64,000 nt of DNA from Actinoplanes philippinensis. GTDB taxonomy: Bacteria; Actinomycetota; Actinomycetes; Mycobacteriales; Micromonosporaceae. Below the pieces are notes generated by a model that did no database searches, had not been told where the DNA came from, and saw only the letters and a program-made list of their open reading frames with translations. Every line of letters starts with the position of its first letter. Positions within the stretch are counted from its first letter, which is position 1. The stretch covers positions 1 to 64,000 of the forward strand of contig NZ_FONV01000022.1 of assembly GCF_900113015.1 (NCBI RefSeq), written 5' to 3'. This document shows, piece by piece, positions 9,886 through 18,693 of this stretch. The translations under genes and the position numbers were made by a program.

Positions 9886-9904
9886 ATTACACAAAATGTG
9901 TAAT
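9886..9904. promoter_or_regulatory. 19-bp palindrome, probable GntR operator
   Basis: ATTACACA at 9886-9893 and TGTGTAAT at 9897-9904 are perfect complements around AAA. The AT-rich site stands out in a ~70% GC background and lies between the divergent small gene and the GntR gene, where an autoregulatory operator is expected. GntR-family dimers bind palindromes of this size. Assignment to this regulator is inferred. Confidence 0.65.
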
Positions 9905-9962
9905 CCGGTGACAGCCCGTGGATCGTCCACTTTCGAGCGAGGATGGGGCAGCATGATCTCTC

Positions 9963-10706
9963 ATGAACGGGCGCGACCCCGAGATACCCGACGATCGGCA
10001 TCGATCCCGGCAGCGCCAGCTCGCCGGTGACCTGCGGGCACTGATCCTCGCCGGCGACATCGGCCCGGATCAGCGACTGCCCAGCACCGCCGAGCTGACC
10101 CGACGCTACGCGGTCAACAATCAGACCGTCACCAGGGCGCTCGCCATCCTCAAGGCGGAGGGCCTGATCACCGGCCACAAGGGACGTGCGGTGGTGCCCA
10201 CCGGCCGGCGGCCCGCGGTGGTGCGCGCCGGCCACTGGCCGGCGCCGGTGACACCCGGCCGGGACGCGGTGACCCACCTGGTCGACGTGGGCGAGACGGG
10301 TGCGCCGGCCCAGGTGGCGCAGGCCTTCGGCATCGCCGCGGGCGAGCCGGTCACGGTCCGGCACCAGGTGCTCGTGCTGGACGGCGAGCCCGCCGAGCTG
10401 GTCTGGACCTACTATCCGGCCGGCCTGGCCCGGGGCACCGAGCTGGCCGAGAGCCGGCGGCTGCGGGGCGGCTCACCGGCCGTGCTGGCGGCGCTCGGGC
10501 ATCCGCTGCGGCACGCCGTCGACCAGGTCTCGGTCCGGCCGGCCACGGTCGCCGAGTTCCTGGCGCTGCAGCTGCCCGGGGACATCCCGGTGCTGCGGCA
10601 GTTCCGGATCGCCTACACCGACGGGGGCCGGCCGATCGAGGTGACCGTCATGATCAAAGCCGGTCAGCAGTTCGAGATCCGTTACGAGTTGCCGGCGCCG
10701 GGCTGA
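9963..10706 (+). CDS. GntR-family transcriptional regulator with UTRA domain
   Basis: 247 residues. The N-terminal winged helix (about 15-85) has the GntR pattern: IRPDQRLPSTAEL-like, RYAVNNQTVTRALAILKAEGLI. A C-terminal UTRA ligand domain (about 100-245) ends GRPIEVTVMIKAGQQFEIRYEL. It probably binds a small effector and represses the divergent small gene through the palindrome at 9886-9904. Its 3' end overlaps the convergent paralog by 25 bp. The HutC/UTRA subfamily is a confident call; the effector is unknown. Confidence 0.92.
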   Translation: MNGRDPEIPDDRHRSRQRQLAGDLRALILAGDIGPDQRLPSTAELTRRYAVNNQTVTRALAILKAEGLITGHKGRAVVPTGRRPAVVRAGHWPAPVTPGRDAVTHLVDVGETGAPAQVAQAFGIAAGEPVTVRHQVLVLDGEPAELVWTYYPAGLARGTELAESRRLRGGSPAVLAALGHPLRHAVDQVSVRPATVAEFLALQLPGDIPVLRQFRIAYTDGGRPIEVTVMIKAGQQFEIRYELPAPG

Positions 10707-10927
10707 CCGCGCCGCAGGCCCACTTCACGGACGAAGATGCGACGGCGCTGCAGCGCGGTGCCGGTCGCGTCGAGGACGTAACCCTCCAGCCAGATCCAGC
10801 CGTCATAGGTGGCGCGCGGGTCGACCCGGATGATCCGGAAGGTCAGCGCGCGGTCGCCGGAGAACTGGACGCTCGCCTCCGGGCCGACGTGAACGACGTC
10901 CCCGGGGCGCAGCATCACCTGGCTCAT
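10682..10927 (-). CDS. Small uncharacterised protein, paralog of the 9.6-kb gene
   Basis: 81 residues. It aligns end to end with the gene at 9628-9879: RPGDVVHVGPEASVQFSG, RALTFRIIRVDPR, TYDGWIWLEGYVL and RRIFVREVGLRR. It converges on the GntR gene with a 25-bp overlap. GAGGG lies directly against the first ATG, so translation may begin at a GTG three codons later. Unlike its paralog, it has no clear copy of the ATTACACA palindrome upstream. The family was not recognised; the two copies look like a duplication around the regulator. Confidence 0.75.
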   Translation of the reverse strand: MSQVMLRPGDVVHVGPEASVQFSGDRALTFRIIRVDPRATYDGWIWLEGYVLDATGTALQRRRIFVREVGLRRGQPGAGNS

Positions 10928-10999
10928 CCCTCGAAAATAGTTGTTGATCTATTGAATCGGATAGCGGCATGCGCAATCTGTAATCGGGAGAATGATCGG

Positions 11000-11524
11000 A
11001 TGACGTCCGACGAGCCGGGTGGCCGCATCCACTCCACCGATCCGTTCGCTGTTCCGGAGACCGAGAAGTCCCAGGTGCGGCGCCTGCGTGGGCGGTTCGC
11101 CGCGACCGTGACGCTGTGGACGGCGCCCGGTCCGGCGGGCCTCACCGTGTCCTCCGCGATGATCGCCGACGGCGAGCCCGGCCGGGTCCTCGGCCTGATC
11201 GACGAGGAGAGCGACTTCTGGGAGGCGGCGTCGGCGGCCGGCCGGTTCGCGGTCACCCCGCTCACCCCGGACGACCGGCAACTGGCCGACCGGTTCGCGG
11301 GCCTCTTCCCGGCGCCGGGCGGGTTGTTCGCGTCGGGCGAGTGGGAGCAGACCGCGTACGGCCCGGTGCCCGCCCATGCCACCACCTGGGCGGGATGCGC
11401 CCTGACCGACAGCCGCCCGTGCGGGTGGGCGATGCTGCTCGACGGGGTGATCGAGACGGTCCGGGCCGGCTCCGGCGGCTCCCCTCTGGTCCACTATCGG
11501 GGTAGGTACACCGGGTTGGCCTGA
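11000..11524 (+). CDS. Flavin-reductase-like (FMN-binding split-barrel) protein
   Basis: 174 residues. RLRGRFAATVTLWTAPGPAGLTVSSAMIADGEPGRVLGLID is the typical opening of the flavin reductase-like split barrel, followed by FAVTPLTPDDRQLADRFAG and a late CALTDSRPCGWAMLLDGVIE. Members bind FMN and reduce flavins or act as nitroreductase-like proteins. ATG 11000 has CGGGAG about 8 bp upstream and is preferred over an earlier in-frame start lying in the promoter of the divergent small gene. No oxygenase partner is adjacent. Confidence 0.82.
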   Translation: MTSDEPGGRIHSTDPFAVPETEKSQVRRLRGRFAATVTLWTAPGPAGLTVSSAMIADGEPGRVLGLIDEESDFWEAASAAGRFAVTPLTPDDRQLADRFAGLFPAPGGLFASGEWEQTAYGPVPAHATTWAGCALTDSRPCGWAMLLDGVIETVRAGSGGSPLVHYRGRYTGLA

Positions 11525-11641
11525 CTGCCGCTCAGCGCAGTCAGACCACCACTCAGCGCAGACCCCGACCGGCGGACGGTGACACGGCTCACTCCTTCGT
11601 ACGGTGCCGGAAAGTCATCCCCCACGAAGGTGGTGAATCCC

Positions 11642-12001
11642 GTGCCGGCATCCGCCGAGAGATACCTCGAAGTGCAGCGCTCCGAGGAGTTCGCTCAACT
11701 ACGTCACCGACTGCGCAGCTACATCTTCCCCACGACGATCGCGTTCATCGTCTGGTACTCGCTGTACGTCCTGCTCTCCGCGTACGCGCGGGACTTCATG
11801 GCGATCAAGGTGATCGGCAACATCAACGTGGCGCTGATCTTCGGCGTCCTCCAGTTCGTCTCGACGTTCCTGATCGCGTGGCACTACTCGCGGTACGCGG
11901 CCCAGAAGCTCGACCCGCTGGCCGACGAGATCCACAGCACCCTAGAGAGCGGCCCGGCGGCCGAGGCCGCGGCCACCACGACCGACGGGGGCAAGGCCTG
12001 A
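11642..12001 (+). CDS. DUF485 domain membrane protein
   Basis: About 119 residues from the GTG at 11642, which has GAAGG 11 bp upstream; GTG codons at 11630 and 11579 are in-frame alternatives. RSEEFAQLRHRLRSYIFPTTIAFIVWYSLYVLLSAYARDFM is the hallmark DUF485 sequence, followed by a second helix and a Glu/Ala-rich tail. These proteins are encoded just before acetate-type symporters (like E. coli YjcH-ActP). The stop overlaps the symporter ATG by one base (TGATG), so the two are translationally coupled. Confidence 0.9.
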   Translation: MPASAERYLEVQRSEEFAQLRHRLRSYIFPTTIAFIVWYSLYVLLSAYARDFMAIKVIGNINVALIFGVLQFVSTFLIAWHYSRYAAQKLDPLADEIHSTLESGPAAEAAATTTDGGKA

Positions 12002-13677
12002 TGGCACCGCAGATCCTCGCGGCCGAGGCGGACGCCGCCGGCTCCCGTTCGCTGACCATCACGCTGTTCCTGGTCTTCGTGGCGATCACCCTGGGCATCA
12101 CCATCTGGGCCAGCCGCCAGACCAAGACGGCCACCGACTTCTACGCCGGCGGCCGGCAGTTCTCCGGCTTCCAGAACGGCATGGCGATCGGCGGCGACTA
12201 CATGTCCGCGGCGTCGTTCCTCGGCATCGCCGGCATCATCGCCCTGTACGGCTACGACGGCTTCCTCTACTCGATCGGCTTCCTGGTCGCCTGGCTGGTG
12301 GCGCTGCTGCTGGTCGCCGAGTTCCTGCGCAACTCGGGCCGGTTCACCATGGCCGACGTGCTCGCCTTCCGGATGCGCCAGCGCCCGGTCCGTACCGCCG
12401 CCAGCGTCTCCACCATCGTGGTGTCGATCTTCTACCTGATCGCCCAGATGGTCGGCGCGGGCGCCCTGGTCTCGCTGCTGCTCGGCATCAAGCCGGGCGC
12501 CACGTTCCTGGGCATGGACGCGAACACCGCCAAGGTCGCCACGATCATCCTGGTCGGCGCCCTGATGATCATCTACGTGACGGTCGGTGGCATGAAGGGC
12601 ACCACCTACGTGCAGATCGTCAAGGCGTTCATGCTGATGACCGGCGCCCTGATCATGGTGCTGCTGGTGCTGGCGCACTACAAGTTCAACCTGTCGGCGC
12701 TGCTCGGTGACGCCGCCACCCGCTCCGGCAAGGGCTCGGCGTTCCTGGAGCCGGGCCTGCGTTACGGCGTCGAGACCGCGGGCGACGCGGCCAAGACGTT
12801 CTACAGCAAGATGGACCTGCTCTCGCTGGGTCTCGCGCTGGTCCTCGGCACCGCCGGCCTGCCGCACATCCTGACCCGCTTCTACACCGTGCCGACCAGC
12901 CGCATCGCGCGTAAGAGCGTGCTCTGGGCGATCGGCATCATCGGCACGTTCTACCTGTTCACCCTGGCCCTGGGCTTCGGCGCGGCGGCTCTGGTGGGTG
13001 GCAAGGAGATCACCGCGCAGGACAAGGCCGGCAACACCGCGGCCCCGCAGCTCGCCCAGAAGCTCGGTCTCGACTACCTCGGTGGCGAGACGGGTGGCGC
13101 GATCATGCTGGCCGTGATCGCGGCGGTCGCCTTCGCCACCATCCTGGCCGTGGTCGCCGGTCTCACCCTGGCCTCGTCGTCGAGCCTCGCGCACGACTTC
13201 TACGCCAGCGTGATCAAGCGGGGCAACGCCTCCGAGCGGGACGAGGTCCGGGTCGCCCGATACTCCGCCCTGCTCATCGGCGCGGTCTCGATCGCCCTGT
13301 CGATCTTCGCGCAGAGCCTGAACGTCGCCTTCCTGGTGGCGCTCGCGTTCGCGGTGGCGGCCTCGGCGAACCTGCCGGCGATCCTCTACAGCCTGTTCTG
13401 GCGCCGGTTCAACACGGCGGGCGCGCTCTGGTCCATCTACGGCGGCCTGATCTCCGCGGTGGTCCTGGTGTTCTTCTCGCCGGTGGTGTCCGGCTCGGCC
13501 ACTGCCATGTTCCCGAACTCGGACTGGCACTTCTTCCCGCTGTCCAACCCGGGCATCATCTCGATCCCGCTCGGCTTCTTCTTCGGCTGGCTCGGCACGA
13601 TCCTCTCCAAGGAGACCGACCCGGAGAAGTACGCGGAGCTCGAGGTCCGGGCCCTGACCGGCCACGGAGCGCACTGA
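12001..13677 (+). CDS. Cation/acetate symporter (ActP-like, SSS family)
   Basis: 558 residues with about 13 transmembrane segments. ATDFYAGGRQFSGFQNGMAIGGDYMSAASFLGIAG is the family signature and GTAGLPHILTRFYTVP the ActP-like helix. It likely couples Na+ or H+ entry to uptake of acetate or a related monocarboxylate. ATG 12001 overlaps the DUF485 stop; an upstream extension in this frame is antisense-like and rejected. This is the second symporter module in the window and is closer to canonical ActP than the copy at 4846. Confidence 0.92.
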   Translation: MAPQILAAEADAAGSRSLTITLFLVFVAITLGITIWASRQTKTATDFYAGGRQFSGFQNGMAIGGDYMSAASFLGIAGIIALYGYDGFLYSIGFLVAWLVALLLVAEFLRNSGRFTMADVLAFRMRQRPVRTAASVSTIVVSIFYLIAQMVGAGALVSLLLGIKPGATFLGMDANTAKVATIILVGALMIIYVTVGGMKGTTYVQIVKAFMLMTGALIMVLLVLAHYKFNLSALLGDAATRSGKGSAFLEPGLRYGVETAGDAAKTFYSKMDLLSLGLALVLGTAGLPHILTRFYTVPTSRIARKSVLWAIGIIGTFYLFTLALGFGAAALVGGKEITAQDKAGNTAAPQLAQKLGLDYLGGETGGAIMLAVIAAVAFATILAVVAGLTLASSSSLAHDFYASVIKRGNASERDEVRVARYSALLIGAVSIALSIFAQSLNVAFLVALAFAVAASANLPAILYSLFWRRFNTAGALWSIYGGLISAVVLVFFSPVVSGSATAMFPNSDWHFFPLSNPGIISIPLGFFFGWLGTILSKETDPEKYAELEVRALTGHGAH

Positions 13678-13699
13678 CCTGAGCTTTCCTCGCAGTGCC

Positions 13700-13731
13700 A
13701 CGGACCGGCGCAGTCGCCAGCGCCGGTCCGT
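13700..13731. terminator. GC-rich hairpin terminator after the symporter
   Basis: A perfect 12-bp stem (ACGGACCGGCGC at 13700-13711, complement at 13720-13731) with an 8-base loop lies 23 bp after the symporter stop and before the LCP gene promoter. Confidence 0.75.
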
Positions 13732-13803
13732 GTCCGTGTCGTCACTCCTCCCACCTTCGTGCCGAAGGCGCGGCGACCGCCCGGATCAACGCCCGGCACT
13801 ACG

Positions 13804-13809
13804 TAACCT
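13804..13809 (+). promoter_or_regulatory. Probable -10 element, leaderless LCP gene
   Basis: TAACCT ends 7 bp before the ATG at 13817, with no ribosome-binding site between. This supports 13817 as both the translation start and the approximate transcription start, and argues against the longer frame beginning at 13730. Confidence 0.5.
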
Positions 13810-13816
13810 GGGTGAC

Positions 13817-15001
13817 ATGTCTGCCACCACCTCTCCCAGCGGCAATTCCTCCGGACGCGCGTCCGTGCCCGGGCCGGGACGTCCCGACCGGGGTCAGCCC
13901 CCGCACGGCACGCCCTACGGTGGTGACGACTTCCAGCCGGCCGGCCCGCGCGGGCCACGGCCTCCCGGTGCCACCGGCCGCGCCTACGGCGGTGGCGGCG
14001 GCCGCCGGCCGCGTCCCCGCTGGGGACGCATCGCCCTCGTCGCGGGCGGCATCGTCCTGGTTCTCGCGATCGTCGCGGGCATCTCGGCGTACGGCTACTT
14101 CTCCGGCCTCGACGACGATCTGAAGCGGACCAACGCCTTCTCCGGGATCACCGCGGACCGGCCGAACAAGGCCGTCGAGGGCGCCTTCAACATCCTGCTG
14201 ATCGGCACCGACTCGCGTGACCCGGACGCCGTGCAGGACAAGGCGAACCAGTGGCGCGCCGACACGCTGATCCTCATGCACGTGCCGGCGGACCACAAGT
14301 CCGCCCAGCTCATCTCGATCCCCCGGGACCTGTGGGTGAGCATCCCGACCGAGGACAACGCGCCGTGCGGCACCAGCAGCCGGGCGAAGATCAACGCCGC
14401 GTTCGCCTTCGGTGGCATCCCGCGCGCCGTGCGGACCGTCGAGTGCATGACCGACGTGCGCATCGACCACGTGATGACCATCGACTTCAGTGGCTTCAAG
14501 GAGGTCACCGACGCGCTCGGCGGCGTCGACCTCAAGGTCGAGCAGGACATCACCTCGATCCACAAGCCCTTCCGCGAGTTCAAGAAGGGCATGATGCACA
14601 TGAACGGGGCGCAGGCCCTGGACTGGGTGCGGCAGCGCAAGCAGTTCGCCCGGGGTGACTTCGCCCGCATGCAGCACCAGCAGGACTTCCTGAAGGCGAT
14701 CATGGACAAGGCGGCGAGCAGCGGCACGCTGACCAGCCCCACCAAGCTCGACGCCTTCCTCGGCTCGGTGACCAAGGCGGTCACGGTCGACGAGACGTTC
14801 TCGCTCACCGACATGGCGGTCCAGTTCCGCAACCTGCGTGGCGAGAATCTCACCTTCCTCACCAGCCCCAACAGCGGCAGCGACACCATCGACGGCCAGT
14901 CGGTCGTCGTCGCCGACCGGGAGAAGGCGCTGGCCCTCTACAAGGCGGTGGCCGACGACAAGATGGCGGAGTGGCTCGCGGCCAACCCGGTGAAGAAGTA
15001 G
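13817..15001 (+). CDS. LytR-CpsA-Psr (LCP) family protein
   Basis: 394 residues. A Gly/Pro/Arg-rich cytosolic tail (1-70) is followed by one transmembrane helix (about 72-98) and an extracytoplasmic LCP domain. Visible LCP motifs are FNILLIGTDSRDP, RADTLILMHV, SIPRDLWV, KINAAFAFGG and ALDWVRQRKQFARGDFARMQHQQ. LCP enzymes transfer undecaprenyl-linked glycopolymers to peptidoglycan. The conserved Arg/Asp residues are present. A second LCP gene follows 113 bp downstream, so the two may share wall-polymer substrates or be partly redundant. Confidence 0.93.
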   Translation: MSATTSPSGNSSGRASVPGPGRPDRGQPPHGTPYGGDDFQPAGPRGPRPPGATGRAYGGGGGRRPRPRWGRIALVAGGIVLVLAIVAGISAYGYFSGLDDDLKRTNAFSGITADRPNKAVEGAFNILLIGTDSRDPDAVQDKANQWRADTLILMHVPADHKSAQLISIPRDLWVSIPTEDNAPCGTSSRAKINAAFAFGGIPRAVRTVECMTDVRIDHVMTIDFSGFKEVTDALGGVDLKVEQDITSIHKPFREFKKGMMHMNGAQALDWVRQRKQFARGDFARMQHQQDFLKAIMDKAASSGTLTSPTKLDAFLGSVTKAVTVDETFSLTDMAVQFRNLRGENLTFLTSPNSGSDTIDGQSVVVADREKALALYKAVADDKMAEWLAANPVKK

Positions 15002-15114
15002 GCGCCGGCTGTCCGAGAGCTATGACTTCATCTTGAAACAAGAAAGATCTTCAGCTGGCGTATGAGCCGTCCGTAAGGTGATGCAGCCCCCGATCTCTCC
15101 CCCTGGAGTGCTGC

Positions 15115-16269
15115 ATGACCGTCACGGCGAACCGGCCGTCGCCTCCTGTCGTGCCTCCGTCACCCCCCGAGACGATCCGCAAGCGCCGGTCACCGCTCTG
15201 GGCGCGGCTCTCCGCCGCGGCCGGGGCGGTGCTCGTCATCGCCAGCGGGGGCGGTCTGGTCGGCGGCAAGATGCTGATCAGCCAGACCACCGAGACGATC
15301 GAGGTCAAGAACCTCACCGGCGACGCGAAGAAGACGGTCGAGGAGGGCGGCGGCGCCACCATCGACGGCGCGATCGACCTGCTGCTGATGGGCGTCGACA
15401 AGCGGGCCAGCTGGTCCGACGACACCCTGCACGCGGACACCATCATCATCCTGCACATCCCGGCCACCCACGATCAGGCTTTCCTCATCTCCGTCCCGCG
15501 GGACACCGAGGTCGAGACGCCGGCCTTCGCACCGAGCAGGTGGGAGGGCGGCACGGTCAAGGCGACCGAGGCGTTCTACTGGGGCGCGCAGAACGGCGCC
15601 GGCGCGGCGGGCGGGGCGCAGCTGCTGGCCAAGACGCTGAAGAACATGACCGGCATCAGCTTCGACGGCGCCGCGATCATCAACTTCAACGGCTTCAAGG
15701 GTGTGATCGACGAGCTGGGCGGCGTGGACATGTGCGTCGACCAGCAGGTCACCTCGAAGCACCTGGGCCTGATCGACGGCAAGCCGGTCTACCTCACCGA
15801 CGCCCGGAAGGAGGGCCTGAGCCCGAAGCCGGTGGTGCACAAGGTCGGCTGCCGGAAGATGGAGGGCTGGGAGGCGCTCGACTACGCCCGCCAGCGCTAC
15901 GGGCTCAAGAACGGTGACTACGACCGGCAGCGTCACCAGCAGCAGCTGCTCAAGGCGATGGCCAAGAAGGCGTCGGACAGTGGCGTGATGACCAACCCGA
16001 TCAAGATCAGTTCGCTGATCAAGTCGGCGGGCAAGGCCTTCACCCTGGACATCGGCGACATCGAACTGCCCGACTTCGCGCTGGGCCTCAAGAACGTGGC
16101 CGCCAACGACATGGTGCTGCTGCGGACCAACAGCGGCACGTTCTCCAGCAACGGCAACGGGCGTGAGCAGTTCCAGGAGATCAGTCTGCAGATGTTCCAG
16201 GCGGCCAAGAAGGATCAGCTGGGCCAGTTCGTGCTCGACCATCCCGAGGTCGTCGCGAACGAGAAGTAG
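15115..16269 (+). CDS. LytR-CpsA-Psr (LCP) family protein, second copy
   Basis: 384 residues: a short cytosolic tail, one transmembrane helix (about residues 27-48) and an LCP domain. Motifs are DLLLMGVDKRASW, HADTIIILHI, SVPRDTEVE and EALDYARQRYGLKNGDYDRQRHQQQ. It has an extra loop with the cysteine pair MCVDQQ...VGCRKM, not seen in the first copy, which could form an extracytoplasmic disulfide. The ATG has CTGGAG about 8 bp upstream. Role is attachment of wall glycopolymers, by family. It is probably transcribed with, or parallel to, the preceding LCP gene. Confidence 0.93.
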   Translation: MTVTANRPSPPVVPPSPPETIRKRRSPLWARLSAAAGAVLVIASGGGLVGGKMLISQTTETIEVKNLTGDAKKTVEEGGGATIDGAIDLLLMGVDKRASWSDDTLHADTIIILHIPATHDQAFLISVPRDTEVETPAFAPSRWEGGTVKATEAFYWGAQNGAGAAGGAQLLAKTLKNMTGISFDGAAIINFNGFKGVIDELGGVDMCVDQQVTSKHLGLIDGKPVYLTDARKEGLSPKPVVHKVGCRKMEGWEALDYARQRYGLKNGDYDRQRHQQQLLKAMAKKASDSGVMTNPIKISSLIKSAGKAFTLDIGDIELPDFALGLKNVAANDMVLLRTNSGTFSSNGNGREQFQEISLQMFQAAKKDQLGQFVLDHPEVVANEK

Positions 16270-16290
16270 CCTGCCCCGTACGCTGATCAG

Positions 16291-16626
16291 GTGTTCGGAC
16301 CTCAGGTTCCCAGCGTCACCGCTGACCAAGTCGACCCCGGCGTCTACCTGCTCGACGTGCGCGAGCCCGACGAGTGGGAGGCCGGCCATGCGCCCGGCGC
16401 CCACCACCTGCCGATGATGGAGGTCCCGGCCCGGATGGCCGAGGTGCCCACCGACGGCGAGGTGGTCGTCGTGTGCCGCGCCGGCGGGCGATCCGGCCAG
16501 GTCGTGGCCTATCTGATGAACAACGGATGGGACAACGTGCGCAACCTCGACGGCGGCATGCAGTCGTGGGCGGCTCTCGGCAAGGACATGGTGACCGACA
16601 ACGGGCAGCCGGCCCGCGTGCTGTGA
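16291..16626 (+). CDS. Rhodanese-like single-domain protein
   Basis: 111-residue rhodanese domain. DVREPDEWEAGHAPGAHHLP is the CH2A-type entry motif, and the catalytic loop is VVCRAGGRSGQV with Cys near residue 63. Such proteins transfer sulfane sulfur or handle persulfides. TACGCT at 16279-16284 ends 6 bp before the GTG start, suggesting a leaderless transcript. The stop overlaps the next gene's GTG, coupling it to a glycerophosphodiesterase; a functional link between the two is not obvious. Confidence 0.92.
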   Translation: MFGPQVPSVTADQVDPGVYLLDVREPDEWEAGHAPGAHHLPMMEVPARMAEVPTDGEVVVVCRAGGRSGQVVAYLMNNGWDNVRNLDGGMQSWAALGKDMVTDNGQPARVL

Positions 16627-17414
16627 CCACCGGGTATCGCCCACTCGTCTTCGCCCACCGCGGTGGAGCCGACGCGCTGCCCGAGCACACGCTCGGCGCC
16701 TACCTTCGCGCTCTCGAGGAGGGCGCCGACGGCCTGGAGTGCGACGTCCGGCTGACCCGTGACGGGCATCTGGTCTGTGTGCACGACAGTAAGCTCGACC
16801 GCACCAGCGACGGCCGGGGCCGGGTCAGCTCCAAGACGCTGGCCGAGCTCGACGAGCTGAACTTCGGCTCGTGGCACCCCGGCTATCCGGCCGACGCCGA
16901 GCTGCCCGACCTGTCCCGGTTGCTCACGCTGGAGCGTCTGCTGGAGGCGGTGCGGTCGTCCGGTCGTCCGGTCCGGCTGCTGATCGAGACGAAACACCCG
17001 TCGCGCTACGGCGCCGAGGTGGAGCGCCGGCTGATCCGGATGCTGCGGCACCACGGCCTGGCCGATCCGAAGCCGGACGATGACGTACAGGTCACCGTGA
17101 TGTCCTTCGCGGCGCTCGCGCTGCGCCGGGTCCGGGCCCAGGCGCCCGGTCTGCCCACGGTCTATCTGATGGAGCTGGCGCCTCCGGGCGCCGGCCGGGG
17201 CCGGCTGCCGTTCGGCGCCCGGACCGCCGGGCCGGGCGTCGAGTTGATCAGGGCGCGTCCGTCACTGTTGCCGGCACTCCGGGCCGCAGGGCATCGGGTG
17301 TACGTCTGGACGGTCAACGACGAGGCGGATCTGAGTCTGGTGCTGGAGCACCGCGTGGACGGTGTGATCACTGACCGTCCCCGATTCGTGCTGGACCACC
17401 TCGATCGGATGTGA
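16623..17414 (+). CDS. Glycerophosphodiester phosphodiesterase family protein
   Basis: 263 residues with a GDPD TIM barrel. PLVFAHRGGADALPEHTLGAY, GLECDVRLTRDGHLVCVHD (metal-binding Glu/Asp and catalytic His) and LLIETKH are the family motifs, and VYVWTVND lies near the C-terminus. There is no signal peptide, so the enzyme is cytoplasmic, and it would release sn-glycerol 3-phosphate from deacylated phospholipids. The GTG start overlaps the rhodanese stop by 4 bp. Confidence 0.93.
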   Translation: MTTGYRPLVFAHRGGADALPEHTLGAYLRALEEGADGLECDVRLTRDGHLVCVHDSKLDRTSDGRGRVSSKTLAELDELNFGSWHPGYPADAELPDLSRLLTLERLLEAVRSSGRPVRLLIETKHPSRYGAEVERRLIRMLRHHGLADPKPDDDVQVTVMSFAALALRRVRAQAPGLPTVYLMELAPPGAGRGRLPFGARTAGPGVELIRARPSLLPALRAAGHRVYVWTVNDEADLSLVLEHRVDGVITDRPRFVLDHLDRM

Positions 17415-17498
17415 CGTACACCACTGAGCGCCGGTCAATGCCAGGATTCGCTCAGGTTCGTCTGCCGAAAATCGGGCGGGCGAGGCAAACTCGCAGGC

Positions 17499-18623
17499 AT
17501 GCCGGACCGCCCCGATTTCGCGGCCCTGACCCGCGGTCAGGTGGCGATCCTCGGTCGCCTCAACTCCGGCGAGGCGGGCCTGTCGGTGCTCCAGCAACTG
17601 GTCGCTCTGGCCGGGGAGTCGCTGGGCGCGAGCGGCGCCGCCTTCGTCGAGGCGGCGGCCGACCACGGCCGGATCATCGTGGCCACCGGGGTGTGGGCGC
17701 CCGCGCTGGGTCGCCGGGTGGGTCCGGGGCCCGACCCGGTCGCCGACCTCGTCGAGGGTGTCGACGCCACCCATGTGCTCGCGGTCGGGTGCGACCACCG
17801 CGGCCGGGCGGTCGGCTCACTGCACGTCTGCCTGCCGGCCGAGCCCACCGAGGAGTACGAGATCGTGCTCCGGCTGCTCGCCGGTCTGGTCGGCCGGCTC
17901 TACGGGCTCGACACCGGGCTCCCGGCACACGACGATCCCGAGCCCGACGCCGACCGTGACCTGTGGGTGGCGGTCACCAGCCACGAGCTGCGCACCCCGG
18001 TCACCGTGATCAAGGGATACGCCGACACGCTCACCAACCACTGGGAGAGCCTGGGCGAGCCGGGCCGGCGCGAGGCGGTCCGGGTGATCGGCGCCCGGGC
18101 CGGTGAGCTGGCCCGCCTGGTGGACCGGCTGCTCTCCGCGGCGAGCGAGGAGGACGGCGCGGTGGGCGCCGCTCCGGCCGGCCCGTTCGACCTGGTGGAG
18201 GCGCTGCGGGAGGCGGTGGCCACGCTGCCCGGCGATCTGCGGGAGCGTCTGGTGCTGTCGCACCTGCCGGACGGGCTGCCCAAGGCGTACGGGTCACGCG
18301 ACTCGATCGCCACCATCCTCACCGAGCTGGCCACCAACGCCGAGAAGTACTCGGATCCGGACGCCACGGTCGAGGTGTGCGCCGGGGTCGACGACGACAC
18401 GCTGCGGTTCCGGGTCTCCGATCGGGGCGCGGGGATCGCCCCCGAGCATGTGGAGCACGCCTTCGACCGCTACTGGCAGGCCGACTCGGGGCACCACCGC
18501 GCCGGCGCCGGGCTCGGCCTCTACCTGGTCAGGCGGCTGGTGGAGCGGCAGAACGGGTGGGTGTCGCTGCGCCCGCGGGAGGGCGGCGGCACGGTCGCCG
18601 AGGTGCGTCTGCCCCGCGCGTGA
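17499..18623 (+). CDS. Soluble GAF-like sensor histidine kinase (orphan)
   Basis: 374 residues with no transmembrane helix. The N-terminal ~150 residues resemble a GAF-type sensing domain (GAAFVEAAADHGRIIVATGVW, AVGSLHVCLPAEP). They are followed by the phospho-acceptor box AVTSHELRTPVTVIKGYADTL and ATPase motifs ELATNAEKYSDPDA, DRGAGI and AGLGLYLVRRLVE. No response regulator is adjacent. The stimulus is probably cytosolic, but no cofactor-binding residues can be named. Confidence 0.9.
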   Translation: MPDRPDFAALTRGQVAILGRLNSGEAGLSVLQQLVALAGESLGASGAAFVEAAADHGRIIVATGVWAPALGRRVGPGPDPVADLVEGVDATHVLAVGCDHRGRAVGSLHVCLPAEPTEEYEIVLRLLAGLVGRLYGLDTGLPAHDDPEPDADRDLWVAVTSHELRTPVTVIKGYADTLTNHWESLGEPGRREAVRVIGARAGELARLVDRLLSAASEEDGAVGAAPAGPFDLVEALREAVATLPGDLRERLVLSHLPDGLPKAYGSRDSIATILTELATNAEKYSDPDATVEVCAGVDDDTLRFRVSDRGAGIAPEHVEHAFDRYWQADSGHHRAGAGLGLYLVRRLVERQNGWVSLRPREGGGTVAEVRLPRA

Positions 18624-18693
18624 GCCACGGCGGAGCGACTTGGGGTGGCCCACGTCACCGCAACGCGGGAATGACCGCTTACCCTGGTTCCCC

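Noticed and set aside
13817-16269. Wall-polymer biosynthesis cluster
   Set aside because: Only the two LCP genes are present; no glycosyltransferase, flippase or polymerase is beside them.
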